A stretch of DNA of 64,000 nt, from positions 558,001-622,000 of the forward strand of contig CAWEYW010000009.1 in NCBI GenBank assembly GCA_963813415.1. The letters are read 5' to 3'. This DNA comes from CAIWHR01 sp963813415 (lineage in GTDB: Bacteria > Pseudomonadota > Gammaproteobacteria > Burkholderiales > Casimicrobiaceae). Each line of letters opens with the position of its first letter. Positions within the stretch are counted from its first letter, which is position 1. The notes under the pieces are model-generated. The model saw only the letters and a program-made list of their open reading frames with translations. It did no database searches and was not told the DNA's origin. Of this stretch, positions 1-9,320 are shown piece by piece. Made by a program: the position numbers and the translations under genes.

Positions 1-1
1 C

Positions 2-181
2 GCAGTGGCGTGCGTCACCGCGCTCGCGAACCGCAGCCTCTTCGCCACGCTGCGCCGTGCGCGCGGCGTGCCGTTCGCGTGCGCGGGGGTCGCCTTCCAC
101 CAGCTCTACTACCTGTACAGCAGCGCGGCATTCGCGTGGTGCTGGCTCGAGCACCGGTTGGGCGCGGCACGCGCGCGCTGA
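2..181 (+). CDS. Glycosyltransferase family 2, C-terminal fragment
   Basis: The window opens inside this gene; 59 residues and a TGA stop remain. The reading frame is open from base 2 and carries an aromatic segment, FHQLYYLYS, of the kind often found near the membrane-associated C-terminus of bacterial family-2 glycosyltransferases. No catalytic part is present in the window, so the family is a moderate-confidence inference. It ends six bases before the convergent stop of the next gene and would fit the glycan locus that follows. Confidence 0.5.
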   Translation, partial: AVACVTALANRSLFATLRRARGVPFACAGVAFHQLYYLYSSAAFAWCWLEHRLGAARAR

Positions 182-187
182 TCGCGG

Positions 188-1573
188 TCAGGACACCGCT
201 GCCAAGCCGGACGCTTTGCGCTCCTCGGCCACACTTTGGCCTTCGCGTACCAGCAAGGCCAGATAGAGCACGAGCGCCGGCACCATCTCGAGCGGCAGGC
301 GATTGGCGAGGCTCTCGTCCTCGACCCCCGTGGCCACACTGGTGAACGAGAACACGACGAACACGAACGTCACGGCGGCGAGCATGCTGGCACTCGCGGC
401 AATGACACCGTCCCGGGTCAGCACGCGCCACCGGAAGGCAATCACCGCGATGGCCACGTACCAGAGCAGGTGCCAGTTATCCATGACCAGGAAGTGATCG
501 TAGAGAATGGGCAGGACATTCTGGAAACGGTTCAGCAGGACGTAATCCGACACCGCAAGCTCCGCGGGCCCGAACAGCACGTAGGCGACGATCATCGCTC
601 CGGCGGCCGCGAGCGCACCCGCTCCCAGGCGGCGGTCGATGGCGATCAGTACGGCCGGAACCAGGGTCAGGTCCCACAGCAACCCCTCCCGCTTCAATGC
701 GGCACAGAACAGTGCCATTGCGACGGCGACGATCGCATCGCCCCGCTCCCGGCGCCTGGCCCACTGCCAGGTGCTCGCTGCCGCCAGGGCGTAGGCGCTC
801 GCCACGAACAGATCGGCGAGACCGGGAAGCGCGACATAGATGGTGAGGAACGGCAGCGAGGCAAGCGCGTAGGTGATGAACAGCGCGGGGAGCGGGGGCA
901 GCTCGAAGCGCCGCAGCTCGGCGTAGAAGGCCAACACGAGCGCCAGCAGGGCAACCGGCCATGCGGCATTGACCAGAGACTCATCCCACCGCCCCAGCCA
1001 CAGCGCCGCCCAGACCTGGAACAGCGGGACGGTCGGCGGATAGGCGGGATGGCTGTCGGTGAAATGCATCACGCCAGCAGCCTTCGCCCACTGCGCGGGA
1101 TCGACGAAAGGCACGAGCTCGCGATAGGCGTACCACACACGCGACTTGCTCGCCCATTGCGACCACGTATCGACCGGCGTGAGCGGCAGCGTCAGCGCAT
1201 CGAAGCTCACCAGCCCGATGCGCATCGCCGTCAACAACACCAGCATGATGAAGGCCACGCGCCACAGTGGTGGCATGGCGGCTGCAGTCGCGGCGCCGCT
1301 CACGTTGGCCGTGGCGCGCCGCCGCTGCGCATGCCACCCGGCCAGGAGCAAGAGCGGCGCGAGCGTCGCGCAGGCATTCACCAGAGTCCAGCGCACCCCG
1401 GCGAGATCGACCAGACGCAGCGCGAGCGTCAGCGCGAAGAGACCCAGGAAGTACCCGTAGCCGAGTGCCCGCAACCACCGCTGACGATCCTGCGGCGCGA
1501 CGGCGAGCATGCCAAGCGTGCCCGTGATCCATGGGATGGCCACGCTGGCGAAGAGCGCCGCGATGTCAGTCAT
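188..1573 (-). CDS. GT-C-type polytopic membrane protein, putative glycosyltransferase
   Basis: A 461-residue hydrophobic protein with roughly ten membrane segments. The luminal loop around residues 145-160 has the pattern DTWSQWASKSRVWY, followed by HPAYPP, and later KREGLLW. These resemble loops of polytopic GT-C transferases that use lipid-linked sugars, so a role in surface-glycan assembly is inferred. I chose the ATG at 1573 because the protein then begins directly with a membrane segment; an in-frame ATG at 1633 would add 20 residues with no similarity and lies in a tandem duplication. It follows the 1668-2882 gene on the same strand and is probably co-transcribed with it. The exact donor and acceptor are unknown. 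Confidence 0.7.
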   Translation of the reverse strand: MTDIAALFASVAIPWITGTLGMLAVAPQDRQRWLRALGYGYFLGLFALTLALRLVDLAGVRWTLVNACATLAPLLLLAGWHAQRRRATANVSGAATAAAMPPLWRVAFIMLVLLTAMRIGLVSFDALTLPLTPVDTWSQWASKSRVWYAYRELVPFVDPAQWAKAAGVMHFTDSHPAYPPTVPLFQVWAALWLGRWDESLVNAAWPVALLALVLAFYAELRRFELPPLPALFITYALASLPFLTIYVALPGLADLFVASAYALAAASTWQWARRRERGDAIVAVAMALFCAALKREGLLWDLTLVPAVLIAIDRRLGAGALAAAGAMIVAYVLFGPAELAVSDYVLLNRFQNVLPILYDHFLVMDNWHLLWYVAIAVIAFRWRVLTRDGVIAASASMLAAVTFVFVVFSFTSVATGVEDESLANRLPLEMVPALVLYLALLVREGQSVAEERKASGLAAVS

Positions 1574-1619
1574 GACGACCCGACCGGGTGGTGGCCCGGC
1601 AGCGCCTGTCGCACGGCCT

Positions 1620-1675
1620 GACGGTGAGGCCATGCACTCTCATTGGTGACGGTGAGGCCATGCATTCTCATGGCA
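1620..1675. repeat. 28-bp tandem duplication between two membrane-protein genes
   Basis: Two adjacent 28-base copies (1620-1647 and 1648-1675) share the core gacggtgaggccatgca and match at 24 of 28 positions. The right copy contains the stop codon of the upstream minus-strand gene (1668-1670). Both copies contain an ATG in the minus-strand sense, so the duplication also duplicates a candidate start for the downstream gene. Confidence 0.85.
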
Positions 1676-2882
1676 CCCGCAGCAGCAGCGTGTTCGGTCG
1701 CGCCAGCAACGGCGTGACGGGCAACACGTGGCCATCGGGCCATTGCAGCAGACGGCGTTCCGGGTCGTAGCCGAGCGCGCTGTCGAAGAAGAGCAGCACG
1801 TAGTCGCCGCTGCGCAAGTCGGCATGGTCAGGTACACCGCGATGCGGATCGGCCGGGCTGCGCACCCGCTTCAGAGGCGCGTAAACGTTGTGCGGAGAAA
1901 GGAAATGGCCAAGCCGCACCGCAAGGAGGGTGTTGTCCGCGAGGATGACCACGCGTGCGGGCGGCGGCGGCAGCAGCGCCAGCACGTCGCGCGCAAGCGC
2001 ATGAACTGCAGCATCGTCGGAGGCCTCCCACTTCGCTTCCATGTCCTTGCCGGCGTAGCGGTCGTGAGCGGCGAATGCCGTGCGCCACAGGTTGGCCTGC
2101 CATCGCACATCGAGCACGATCCACCCGAGAGCGAGCGTCAGCCAGATGACGGTAGCGTTGACGGTGGCGTTGCGCCAGCGCGCGATCCCCACCGCGATGA
2201 GCAGCGCGAGCCCCACCACGATCGCGATCGCCTGCGCGAGCGGCAGCACGTGGCCGCGCTCGCTGTCGAAGGGGAAGGCGACGGCGTACCCCTGCAGGGG
2301 AAAGTACGTATCCCATTGCGCGAACAGCGTCTGCAGCGTCGCCTTCGCCGATCCGGACGGTACCCGGACGCCGAGGACCTCGAGCGGTGTGGTGATGGTG
2401 CCGCGCACGACGAGCGCCATGCCGGTGATCGTTCCCTGCCAGCCTTCGTCTGCGCCGAGTTCGAGCGGCGCTGGCCCGGCGACCGTCCATTGCAGCGGTC
2501 GCGCATGCGTGCGGCTCGGATCCTCGCGCGTACGCCAGACGAATGCGATGTCCTGTGGCGGCTGTGCCGCGCGCAGCCGCCATTCGACACGTGGACGTGC
2601 GTCGGCGACGAGCGCGGCGTTGGCGGCGGGTATCGCGACGATGGCAAGGCCATCCTTCGCGGGTTGCAGCACGAGCGACGTGCCTTGCACCTCGCCGGCG
2701 CCGCGCACGAGCTGCAGGTCGGCGCCGGCCAGGGCGATCACCGGTGCGTCATCGAACCAGCTCGCCCCGGCACGCGTTGCGAGCAGGACGAGCAGGAGCA
2801 GCACGGCCGCCGCGCCGAAGAGGCCGATGCTCCACGCGACGTCGCGCGACGTACGGTCCGCAGCGGGCGTGGCGATCGTCAC
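1668..2882 (-). CDS. Uncharacterised membrane-anchored protein of the glycan locus
   Basis: A 404-residue protein starting at GTG. It has an N-terminal membrane segment at about residues 17-38, a soluble region of about 160 residues that looks beta-rich, then two membrane segments at about 205-250 and a soluble C-terminal domain. I recognise no catalytic motif. Its place between a GT-C-type protein and a methyltransferase on the same strand suggests a part in building or exporting a surface glycan, but this is context only. The C-terminal part could be extracytoplasmic if the two middle helices form a hairpin. Confidence 0.65.
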   Translation of the reverse strand: MTIATPAADRTSRDVAWSIGLFGAAAVLLLLVLLATRAGASWFDDAPVIALAGADLQLVRGAGEVQGTSLVLQPAKDGLAIVAIPAANAALVADARPRVEWRLRAAQPPQDIAFVWRTREDPSRTHARPLQWTVAGPAPLELGADEGWQGTITGMALVVRGTITTPLEVLGVRVPSGSAKATLQTLFAQWDTYFPLQGYAVAFPFDSERGHVLPLAQAIAIVVGLALLIAVGIARWRNATVNATVIWLTLALGWIVLDVRWQANLWRTAFAAHDRYAGKDMEAKWEASDDAAVHALARDVLALLPPPPARVVILADNTLLAVRLGHFLSPHNVYAPLKRVRSPADPHRGVPDHADLRSGDYVLLFFDSALGYDPERRLLQWPDGHVLPVTPLLARPNTLLLRVP

Positions 2883-2934
2883 GAGGGAACGGAGAAGCGG
2901 GACCGCTGACGCAGCCGCCAGCGTGCCGGAAGCT

Positions 2935-3645
2935 TCACTTGATCGCCAGGAAACCTTCGAAGCAGACGTACTTCAGGATCGTAGTGATGTCGACGAATCC
3001 GGCGCGGCGCAGCAGGCCGAGATTTCCCTCGGTGGAGAACGGCTCCAGCACGCCCTTGAGGCTGCGCGTCTTGGTGACGATCTCCTCCGGCGAAAAGCCC
3101 TGCCCCAGCTTGAACTCGTTGTAGAGCGTGACCATGATGTCCTGGAACCTTGCATCCGGCGCGCGCACCTTCTCGAACATGATGAAGGCACCACCCCAAT
3201 TGAGGCCGGCATAAATGCGGTCGAACAGCGCCTGCCGATCGCGTGGCGGAATGAACTGCATCGTGTAATACGCGACGATCAGATCCGCATTTCCGAACGC
3301 GCAGACCCGCGCGTCTTCCTGCTCGATCACGACATTCGGCACATCGGCGCAGTGCGCCCGCGCCTTCGCCACCATGGCCGGCTCCACGTCGATGCCGATC
3401 CAGCGTGCTTCGGCCTTGTGCCCGTTGTGCACCGCAAGCTTGCGCAGCAGTTCTCCGGTGGAGACGCCGACTTCGTAGGCGATGCTGCTGTTCGACACGA
3501 AGAAGTCGGAGAGCTGGCAGACGAGCTCGTGGCCTTCCTCGTACAGTGGCACCGACTGGCGGATGTGCGACACGAAATTGTCGGGGACGTCGCCGCCGAA
3601 ATTCCAGCCCGCGTTCTCGGTCTCGATGTTGTTGCCTGCTTTCAT
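2935..3645 (-). CDS. Class I SAM-dependent methyltransferase, CmoA-like
   Basis: A 236-residue soluble protein. The SAM-binding motif I is at about residues 56-64 (YEVGVSTGE), an acidic strand end follows (GIDVEP), and YYTMQFIPP occupies the motif-IV position. The overall pattern resembles CmoA and related carboxy-SAM enzymes, including an FFVSNSS segment before motif I, but the location in a glycan locus argues for a different substrate. The start at 3645 is supported by GAGGAAG eight bases upstream. It follows the GT4 gene by about 40 bases on the same strand, so the two are probably co-transcribed. Substrate unknown. Confidence 0.8.
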   Translation of the reverse strand: MKAGNNIETENAGWNFGGDVPDNFVSHIRQSVPLYEEGHELVCQLSDFFVSNSSIAYEVGVSTGELLRKLAVHNGHKAEARWIGIDVEPAMVAKARAHCADVPNVVIEQEDARVCAFGNADLIVAYYTMQFIPPRDRQALFDRIYAGLNWGGAFIMFEKVRAPDARFQDIMVTLYNEFKLGQGFSPEEIVTKTRSLKGVLEPFSTEGNLGLLRRAGFVDITTILKYVCFEGFLAIK

Positions 3646-3688
3646 CGCGAGCTTCCTCTCGTTACCTGACGTGGGCGCGCGCCGGGGA

Positions 3689-5029
3689 TCATGACAATGC
3701 CGTGGTTGCCGGCGTCGTGGCCGCGGCCGGCGCCGGCACCGTGCGCGACGCGTCCAGGGGCGCCATGGCATCCAGCTTGGCAATGATGTCGCTGCGACCG
3801 CGCCGCCCCGCAACCGACCTGACCAGCTCGAAATAGGCGTCCATGGCGCTCTGTTCGCTCCAGCGGGTGGTGACCGCGTGGCGTGCGCGCTGCGCGAGGT
3901 CCTCGCGCAGCGCCGGATCGCCCGCCATTTGCGCCAGCGCAGCTTCGAGCGTTGCAGCGTCGTGAAACAGCAAACCCGCGCCGCTGTCCGCAACGATTTC
4001 CGGATAGGGCCCGAGCGCACGGGCAATGATCGGCGTGCTTTCGCGAAAAGCCTCCAGCACCACCATCGGGAATACTTCGTAGCATTGCGAGGGAGTGATG
4101 AGGGCGAGTGCCCCGCGATACAGCGTGCGCAGCGCCTCGGACGATTGATGGCCGATGAAGCGGATCTGCGGATTGCCGCCTGCAAGGCGACGCAGCTCGG
4201 TTTCGAAATTGCCCTCCCCGGCGATCACGAGATCGGCAGGCATCGGGCGCGTGAAATGCGGCACGACGTCCTGCAGACCCTTGATGCGCTCGAGACGCCC
4301 CACGAACAGGAAGAACGGACGCTGCGTGGGCAGGCCCACCGGCTCGGCGGCACGTTCCCATTCGGTCTCGGGCAGGAATGACGTCATCGGGACCATCGCT
4401 CGCATGAAGCCGAAGGTTCGGTGGTTCTCCGCGACCGACCGGCTGAGCGCGATGAACGCATCGACCTGGTTGACGTGATGCTCGAGCAGTCCGGTTGCCC
4501 GCCATGGCTGCGGCGGGCGCCTGTAGGCGATTGCGCAGCGCAGGCACTCGCGCCCGGTGCACAGTTCGCGATCGTGCCGCCAGAGCACATGCGTGGGACA
4601 GACCAGCCAGTGTTCGTGCGCCGTATACAACTTGACGCCCTCGCCCAGCGACAGCACGCCGGGACCGCCGATCAGTGAAACGTTGTGGAAGTGCACCACG
4701 TCGAAGCCGCGCGCCAGGATCCGGCGCAAGGCGGCACCGTGCGCCAGAGGAAGACCGGTCTGGTGGGTCAGCAGGGTGGCGCCGAGTGCCCAGCGGCTGC
4801 GCAGGCGATGAACCGTGACCCCGGGTGGCTCGGGCTCGGGAGCCGGCTCTTCCTCGATACCGCTGAGGGCACGCCACGCGTCAGCGTCGTGCACGATCTC
4901 GACCTGCACCCCGCGACGAGCGAGGGCATGGGCGAGGCGGCGAACATACCGGCCATCGCCGCCGAAGTTGAGCGGCGGATAGAACGTCGTCACCATCGCG
5001 ACACGCAACGGCGGCGAGGCGCGCGTCAT
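3689..5029 (-). CDS. Glycosyltransferase family 4 (GT-B fold)
   Basis: A 446-residue retaining glycosyltransferase. The N-terminal domain begins with VAMVTTFYPP and a glycine-rich NFGGDGRYV loop, typical of GT4 acceptor domains. A cluster of cysteines around residues 155-175 (CPTH, CTGRECLRC) occurs in a GT4 subgroup and may bind metal. The C-terminal donor domain has FLFVGRLERIKG and the E-x7-E-type segment YEVFPMVVLE, which contacts the nucleotide sugar. It probably adds a sugar to a lipid-linked glycan on the cytoplasmic side. It diverges from the GT39-like gene across a 302-base gap. Confidence 0.87.
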   Translation of the reverse strand: MTRASPPLRVAMVTTFYPPLNFGGDGRYVRRLAHALARRGVQVEIVHDADAWRALSGIEEEPAPEPEPPGVTVHRLRSRWALGATLLTHQTGLPLAHGAALRRILARGFDVVHFHNVSLIGGPGVLSLGEGVKLYTAHEHWLVCPTHVLWRHDRELCTGRECLRCAIAYRRPPQPWRATGLLEHHVNQVDAFIALSRSVAENHRTFGFMRAMVPMTSFLPETEWERAAEPVGLPTQRPFFLFVGRLERIKGLQDVVPHFTRPMPADLVIAGEGNFETELRRLAGGNPQIRFIGHQSSEALRTLYRGALALITPSQCYEVFPMVVLEAFRESTPIIARALGPYPEIVADSGAGLLFHDAATLEAALAQMAGDPALREDLAQRARHAVTTRWSEQSAMDAYFELVRSVAGRRGRSDIIAKLDAMAPLDASRTVPAPAAATTPATTALS

Positions 5030-5331
5030 GGCCAGCCCGGGTGCGGACCCGCGGGCCCGGTGGCGCGGCCTTCGGGCAGGTAGGGCAGAAACGAGGCAGG
5101 CGCGCGGGGCGGCACGGCGGGCATGTTATCCCAGGCCCGCGCTGTCGGGGAGGCCTCCGCGCCGGACCGTGGGGTCCGGAACGCTCGCGCTTTAGGGAAC
5201 GATCTGCTAGTGTCCGCGCCGGCAACGTCCCGGAGGACATGCTTCCGGGCTGCCTGCGCCACGCGCCATATGACCGTGTCATTCTCCCTATCCAGCCCGG
5301 CATCGTGCCCGCGCCTTGGCCCGGACGCTCC
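5030..5331. other. Divergent intergenic region between GT4 and GT39-like genes
   Basis: This 302-base stretch should hold the promoters of the leftward GT4-methyltransferase transcript and the rightward GT39-like gene. I find no convincing pair of -35 and -10 elements. An extended -10-like tgctagtgt lies at about 5206-5214 on the plus strand, but no good -35 box stands 16-18 bases before it. The plus-strand frame stays open through the region, so a longer N-terminus for the GT39-like gene cannot be excluded. Confidence 0.4.
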
Positions 5332-6840
5332 ATGCTGACAGGACAACCGGCCGTGCGTTGGACTGCGCCGGCTTGGCCGCCATCGGCACCGCGGGTCGCC
5401 GTCGGCTGGGCACCCGTGCTCGCCGTCACCGTGTTGGGTTTCGCACTGCGCGCCGTCGGCATCGATGGCGGATTGTGGTGGGACGAGATGCGGACGCTCG
5501 TCGACAGCGTGCGTCTGCCGCTGTGGCAGATCACCACGGTCTACCCCGGCAGCAACCAGCATACGTTCTACTCCGTGCTGGCTCATCTTTCCACCACGGT
5601 GCTCGGCGAGGCGCCGTGGACCGTGCGCCTGCCGGCCCTGCTGTTCGGTGCGGCGACCCCGCCGCTGCTGTTCCTGCTCGCGCGCGAGTTTGCCGACGAC
5701 GTGGAGGCGTTGCTGGCAACCGTGCTGCTCGCCGTGAGCTATCACCATGTATGGTTCTCGCAGAACGCGCGCGGGTATTCCGCGCTCGCTTTTTTCGCGG
5801 TGCTGTGCACGTGGCTGCTGCTGCGCGGCCTTCGCCGGCAGCGCGCCGGCGATTTCGTCGCGTACGGCATCGCCGCCGGGTTCGGCGCTTACACGCACCT
5901 GACGATGGTGCTGATGGTGGTCGGCCATGCGCTCGCGTACGCTGCGTTGGTCGGCGTCCCGCGACGCGGCACCCGCGCGGCGTGGCACCTGCCCGCGCTG
6001 GGGTTCGCCGTTGCCAGCGCGGTCACCCTCCTGCTGTACGCGCCCTTGCTCGCCGACGTGCAGCAATTCTTCGTCAAGCGTCCGAGCCCCGATGAGGGCT
6101 ATACGCCGCGCTGGGCCGCTGGCGAGATGTTGCGTGGACTGGAGGTCGGTCTCGGCACGCTGGCCGGCGCCCTCGCCGCCGCTTGCATGATGCTCGTCGG
6201 CGCGTGGAGGTACGCGCGGCAGAGCCCATTCCTGCTGGCCCTCTTCGTCATGCCGGGCGTGGTGATCGTCGCAGTGTCGGTGGCCATGGCGCGGCCGGTC
6301 TTTCCGCGCTTCCTGTTTTTCCTGATCGGCTTCGGCGTGCTCTTGCTGGTCCGCGGCGCCATCGGTATCGGCGCCGCGCTCGATCGCCGGTTCGGCATCA
6401 GCGGACCCGGCTCGCCACCGCGGAGCGCATTCGTCATCGTCGCCTGCATTGCGCTCGCGTCGCTGTGGTCGCTGTCGTTCGACTACCGTTATCCGAAACA
6501 GGACTTCGAGGGTGCGCTGCGGTTCATCGCCGCGCAGCGCCCTTCTGCCGACCAGGTCGTCACGGCTGGCGGGGCGATGTACCCGTACCGTGCGTATTTC
6601 CGGACGCCGTGGCGCAGCATTCGGTCGCTCGCGGAGCTGCAGGACGTACGTGCTGCGGGAGTGCCGGTTTGGATGGTGTACTCGCTGCCGAGCTACATCC
6701 GCCGGCCGACGCCCGACCTGTGGAATGTCCTGCGTACCGAATGCCGGATCGCCGGCGTGTTCCGAGGGACCGTGGCCGAGGGCGATGTCACGGTCTGCGT
6801 GCTGCCGCCACCGCCAGGGAACGCGCGGCGAGGCACATGA
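5332..6840 (+). CDS. GT39/PMT-like membrane glycosyltransferase
   Basis: A 502-residue polytopic protein of the GT-C superfamily. The first extracytoplasmic loop has the acidic pair in WWDEMRT (about residues 45-51), the catalytic/metal site in ArnT and protein mannosyltransferases. Downstream are FSQNARGYSAL, the hallmark of family-39-like bacterial enzymes, and about eleven membrane helices followed by a periplasmic C-terminal domain. Such enzymes move a sugar from a polyprenyl-phosphate carrier, matching the GtrB-like GT2 encoded at 13342. I chose the ATG at 5332 because the upstream open frame has no membrane-protein character. Its stop overlaps the next start as ATGA. Confidence 0.82.
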   Translation: MLTGQPAVRWTAPAWPPSAPRVAVGWAPVLAVTVLGFALRAVGIDGGLWWDEMRTLVDSVRLPLWQITTVYPGSNQHTFYSVLAHLSTTVLGEAPWTVRLPALLFGAATPPLLFLLAREFADDVEALLATVLLAVSYHHVWFSQNARGYSALAFFAVLCTWLLLRGLRRQRAGDFVAYGIAAGFGAYTHLTMVLMVVGHALAYAALVGVPRRGTRAAWHLPALGFAVASAVTLLLYAPLLADVQQFFVKRPSPDEGYTPRWAAGEMLRGLEVGLGTLAGALAAACMMLVGAWRYARQSPFLLALFVMPGVVIVAVSVAMARPVFPRFLFFLIGFGVLLLVRGAIGIGAALDRRFGISGPGSPPRSAFVIVACIALASLWSLSFDYRYPKQDFEGALRFIAAQRPSADQVVTAGGAMYPYRAYFRTPWRSIRSLAELQDVRAAGVPVWMVYSLPSYIRRPTPDLWNVLRTECRIAGVFRGTVAEGDVTVCVLPPPPGNARRGT

Positions 6841-7802
6841 GCGATCGCTGGTTACGGCCCTTCGCGCTGTACCTTCCGGCGGCGGTACTGCTCGTTGCCT
6901 TCGTCGGCGTGTGCGTGCAGGCTGGCACGCCATGGCCGTGGCACAGCGTCGTGCACGAGGACGGTCACCGCACGCTGCTCGAAACCATCTTCTATTTCGA
7001 ACACGCGACCCGCGAGCTCCTGCTGGATGCCGTGCTGGCGATCGCGATCGCGGGCGCCGTGCGGCACTTCGAGCCTTTGGCTGCACGATGGGATGCCGAG
7101 GTTGCGCGCACGCGCCGCCGCTTCGCGATCGCCACGCTGGTCAGCGTCGCGCTGATCGTCGGCGGGACGGCGTATACGGACGGCTTCCGTGCCATCGTCG
7201 ACAACCTCGCGCAGCTGCACACGCGCGAAGGCGCGCCACTCGCGTGGGGCGCGCACTGGCGCTATCACTTCATCGAGCGCTTTGCCGAGCTGGCACTTGC
7301 TTTCTGCATTGCCGGGCTGTTCGCGCTCGGCACGGTGCGCGCGCATGCGCCTCCACGTGCCGGCGGTGCGTCGATGTTCATCCTCGCGGTCGCGCTGTTT
7401 GCGGCAGCGAGCGCAGTCTTCGGCGTCTCCGCAGCATCGTTTCGCGATGCAACGTATGTGGGGCATCAGCTGCGCGAGCTCCTGACTCACGCACTCGTGA
7501 CCCTGCCCCTCGCGCTGGGCGTCTGCCTGCTGCTCGCCCGGCGGTACGCGCCCGCCACGGTGTCCGCTTCCGCGTCGCTGCGCGTGGCGCCGGTCGTGGT
7601 GGCGGGCCTGATCGCGATCGCCTGCGGGATATTCCTGCTGGTCGCGTCGGTATTGCTCGGAGCGCGCAGCCATGGCCAGAAAGCCGGTCTCGCGGAACTC
7701 CTGTTTCCACATTTTTTCGAGCACAGCCTCGGTTACGCTTTCGTGACGAGCTGTGCCGGATGGCTGTATCTGCGCGGTGCCCGCCGTCCCCGCGGCGGCT
7801 AG
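6837..7802 (+). CDS. Uncharacterised polytopic membrane protein
   Basis: A 321-residue protein with seven to eight predicted membrane segments, beginning at about residue 9. The first loop carries HSVVHEDGHRTLLETIFYFEHATRELLLD, whose His, Glu and Asp residues could bind metal; this is only a suggestion. I do not recognise the family. It is translationally coupled to the GT39-like gene by an ATGA overlap, so it probably assists that transferase or acts on the same substrate. Its stop (7800-7802) overlaps the stop of the convergent pyruvyl transferase gene (7799-7801), leaving no room for a terminator between them. Confidence 0.65.
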   Translation: MSDRWLRPFALYLPAAVLLVAFVGVCVQAGTPWPWHSVVHEDGHRTLLETIFYFEHATRELLLDAVLAIAIAGAVRHFEPLAARWDAEVARTRRRFAIATLVSVALIVGGTAYTDGFRAIVDNLAQLHTREGAPLAWGAHWRYHFIERFAELALAFCIAGLFALGTVRAHAPPRAGGASMFILAVALFAAASAVFGVSAASFRDATYVGHQLRELLTHALVTLPLALGVCLLLARRYAPATVSASASLRVAPVVVAGLIAIACGIFLLVASVLLGARSHGQKAGLAELLFPHFFEHSLGYAFVTSCAGWLYLRGARRPRGG

Positions 7803-9320
7803 GACGCGGAACGACCCGCGACCGACGCGCGCAGCAGCAAGGCTTCGACCCGCTCGACCAGCCACTCGGACGTGAACGCGTCCATGCGACAGGCATTGCC
7901 GGGCTCGCCGGCATCGGCAAAGAGCTGCTCGACCTTGCCGCCGGCTCCCGGGTAATAGTCGATACCCAGCACGGGGACGCCCTGCGAGCGCGCGAAGATC
8001 GTCGCATGGAAACGCATCGTGATCGCGAGATCCACGCGTCGCAACAGGTACAGTACTTCGTCCACCGCCGGATCGGCTTCCCAGACGCGGAAATCGAGCG
8101 CCGGACCGACGGCAGCGTGGAGTCGTGCCGCCGACGCGAGATCGGACAGCCCGAACTGGATCGCATTCATCGGAAAGAACACGTAGGTGACCGGCATCGG
8201 CGAACGTTCCGCGCAGGCGTGCAACGCCTTGGCCAGCAGCGTCATGAACTGCTCCTGTGCGGCGCGCGAATACCGCGCACCGCGCGTGCTCCACAGATGC
8301 CGGATGGGCCGCAGGTTGAGCGCGATCAGCCGCCGGCCAGGCGTGTTTGCCAGCAAGGCATCGATGCCGGTGATCATGTCGTGACGCGCGGCATCGAGCC
8401 GGGTGCGCGAAGCGAGGTAATCGAACGCGGGATCGTGGCCTGCCTCGCTGTGCAGCCCCTTCAACGCGGGGTCGCGCGCATCCGCGCTCGAGCGGACCGA
8501 AATGCGCGTTGCCATGCGCAACAGCCGCTGCGCCGCCCAGCGGCTGGGGGCGCGCCTGAACGGTCCCAGCCCGATCCGCTCGACCAGGAACGGCACGCCA
8601 CGCGAGCGCGCCGCCCACGCCGCGGCAAGATGCCGGGCGAGCACCCGCGGCAGGTCCATGAGCGGCCCGCCGGCGAGCACCAGGGCCTGCGCGTCGTCGA
8701 GCAGGTCATCGACGGCACCGGGACGGTAATCGACGACCGTCACGCGCGCCGGTACACGCAAGCCGTCGACCAGGCGCTGCGTGTGCGCGGGGCGGTGGCT
8801 CATGACCGACGCGCGCTGCAGCCCGTAGCGTGCGTGCAGCATCTGCAGCACCCCGCCGAGGATCGCCGCGTCGCCCACGTGATCGCCGCCGTACGCGCCG
8901 ATCAGCACCGCGTGGTCGAGCGCACGCGGGTTCGGCGATCCGCCCGTGTCCCGCACGCACGTGCAGCAACGCATCGAGTGCCTCGTGCCCGGCCGTGGCC
9001 ATCTCGCGCGCGCGCTCCGCCCATCCTCCATGCGCGCGCAATGGGCCGTGGGCGAAAAAGTCCGCCTGAAAGGCCTGCGCTGCAGGGTCGAGCGCACCGA
9101 CGGGGTGCCATTCGACGACCGCACCCTCTGCGCTCGCGAGCGTCCACAGCGACTGCATGCGATGCACCGTCCGGGCGGTGAGCGGGGCACGCCAGCACAC
9201 GGTGTCGTGCGCACGCGCCGCGCGCGTTGCCGCGATCAGGCCCTCGAGCGCGGCGCGGTCACCCGCCCACCATGCGTGCGCCCCGGCAGCGGCATCCTCC
9301 GAAAGATCAATCCGCGTCAT
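7799..9320 (-). CDS. Polysaccharide pyruvyl transferase family protein, frameshifted
   Basis: Two reading frames together make the product. The N-terminal part (about 125 residues from ATG 9320) is of unknown fold. The C-terminal part, in the other frame from about 8940, is a pyruvyl-transferase/CsaB-type domain of about 370 residues with GAYGGDHVGDAAILGG near its start and a late ITMRFHATIFA segment with the conserved RFH. The frame must change between about 8905 and 8960. Such enzymes transfer pyruvate from phosphoenolpyruvate to a sugar in a surface polymer. The start overlaps the methyltransferase stop by 4 bases, supporting the long gene. A sequencing error, a true null allele and programmed frameshifting are all possible. 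Confidence 0.7.

Noticed and set aside
8706..9320. Separate 204-residue gene starting at 9320
   Set aside because: After about residue 125 it turns Arg-rich and overlaps the pyruvyl transferase domain by hundreds of bases; a frameshifted single gene is simpler.
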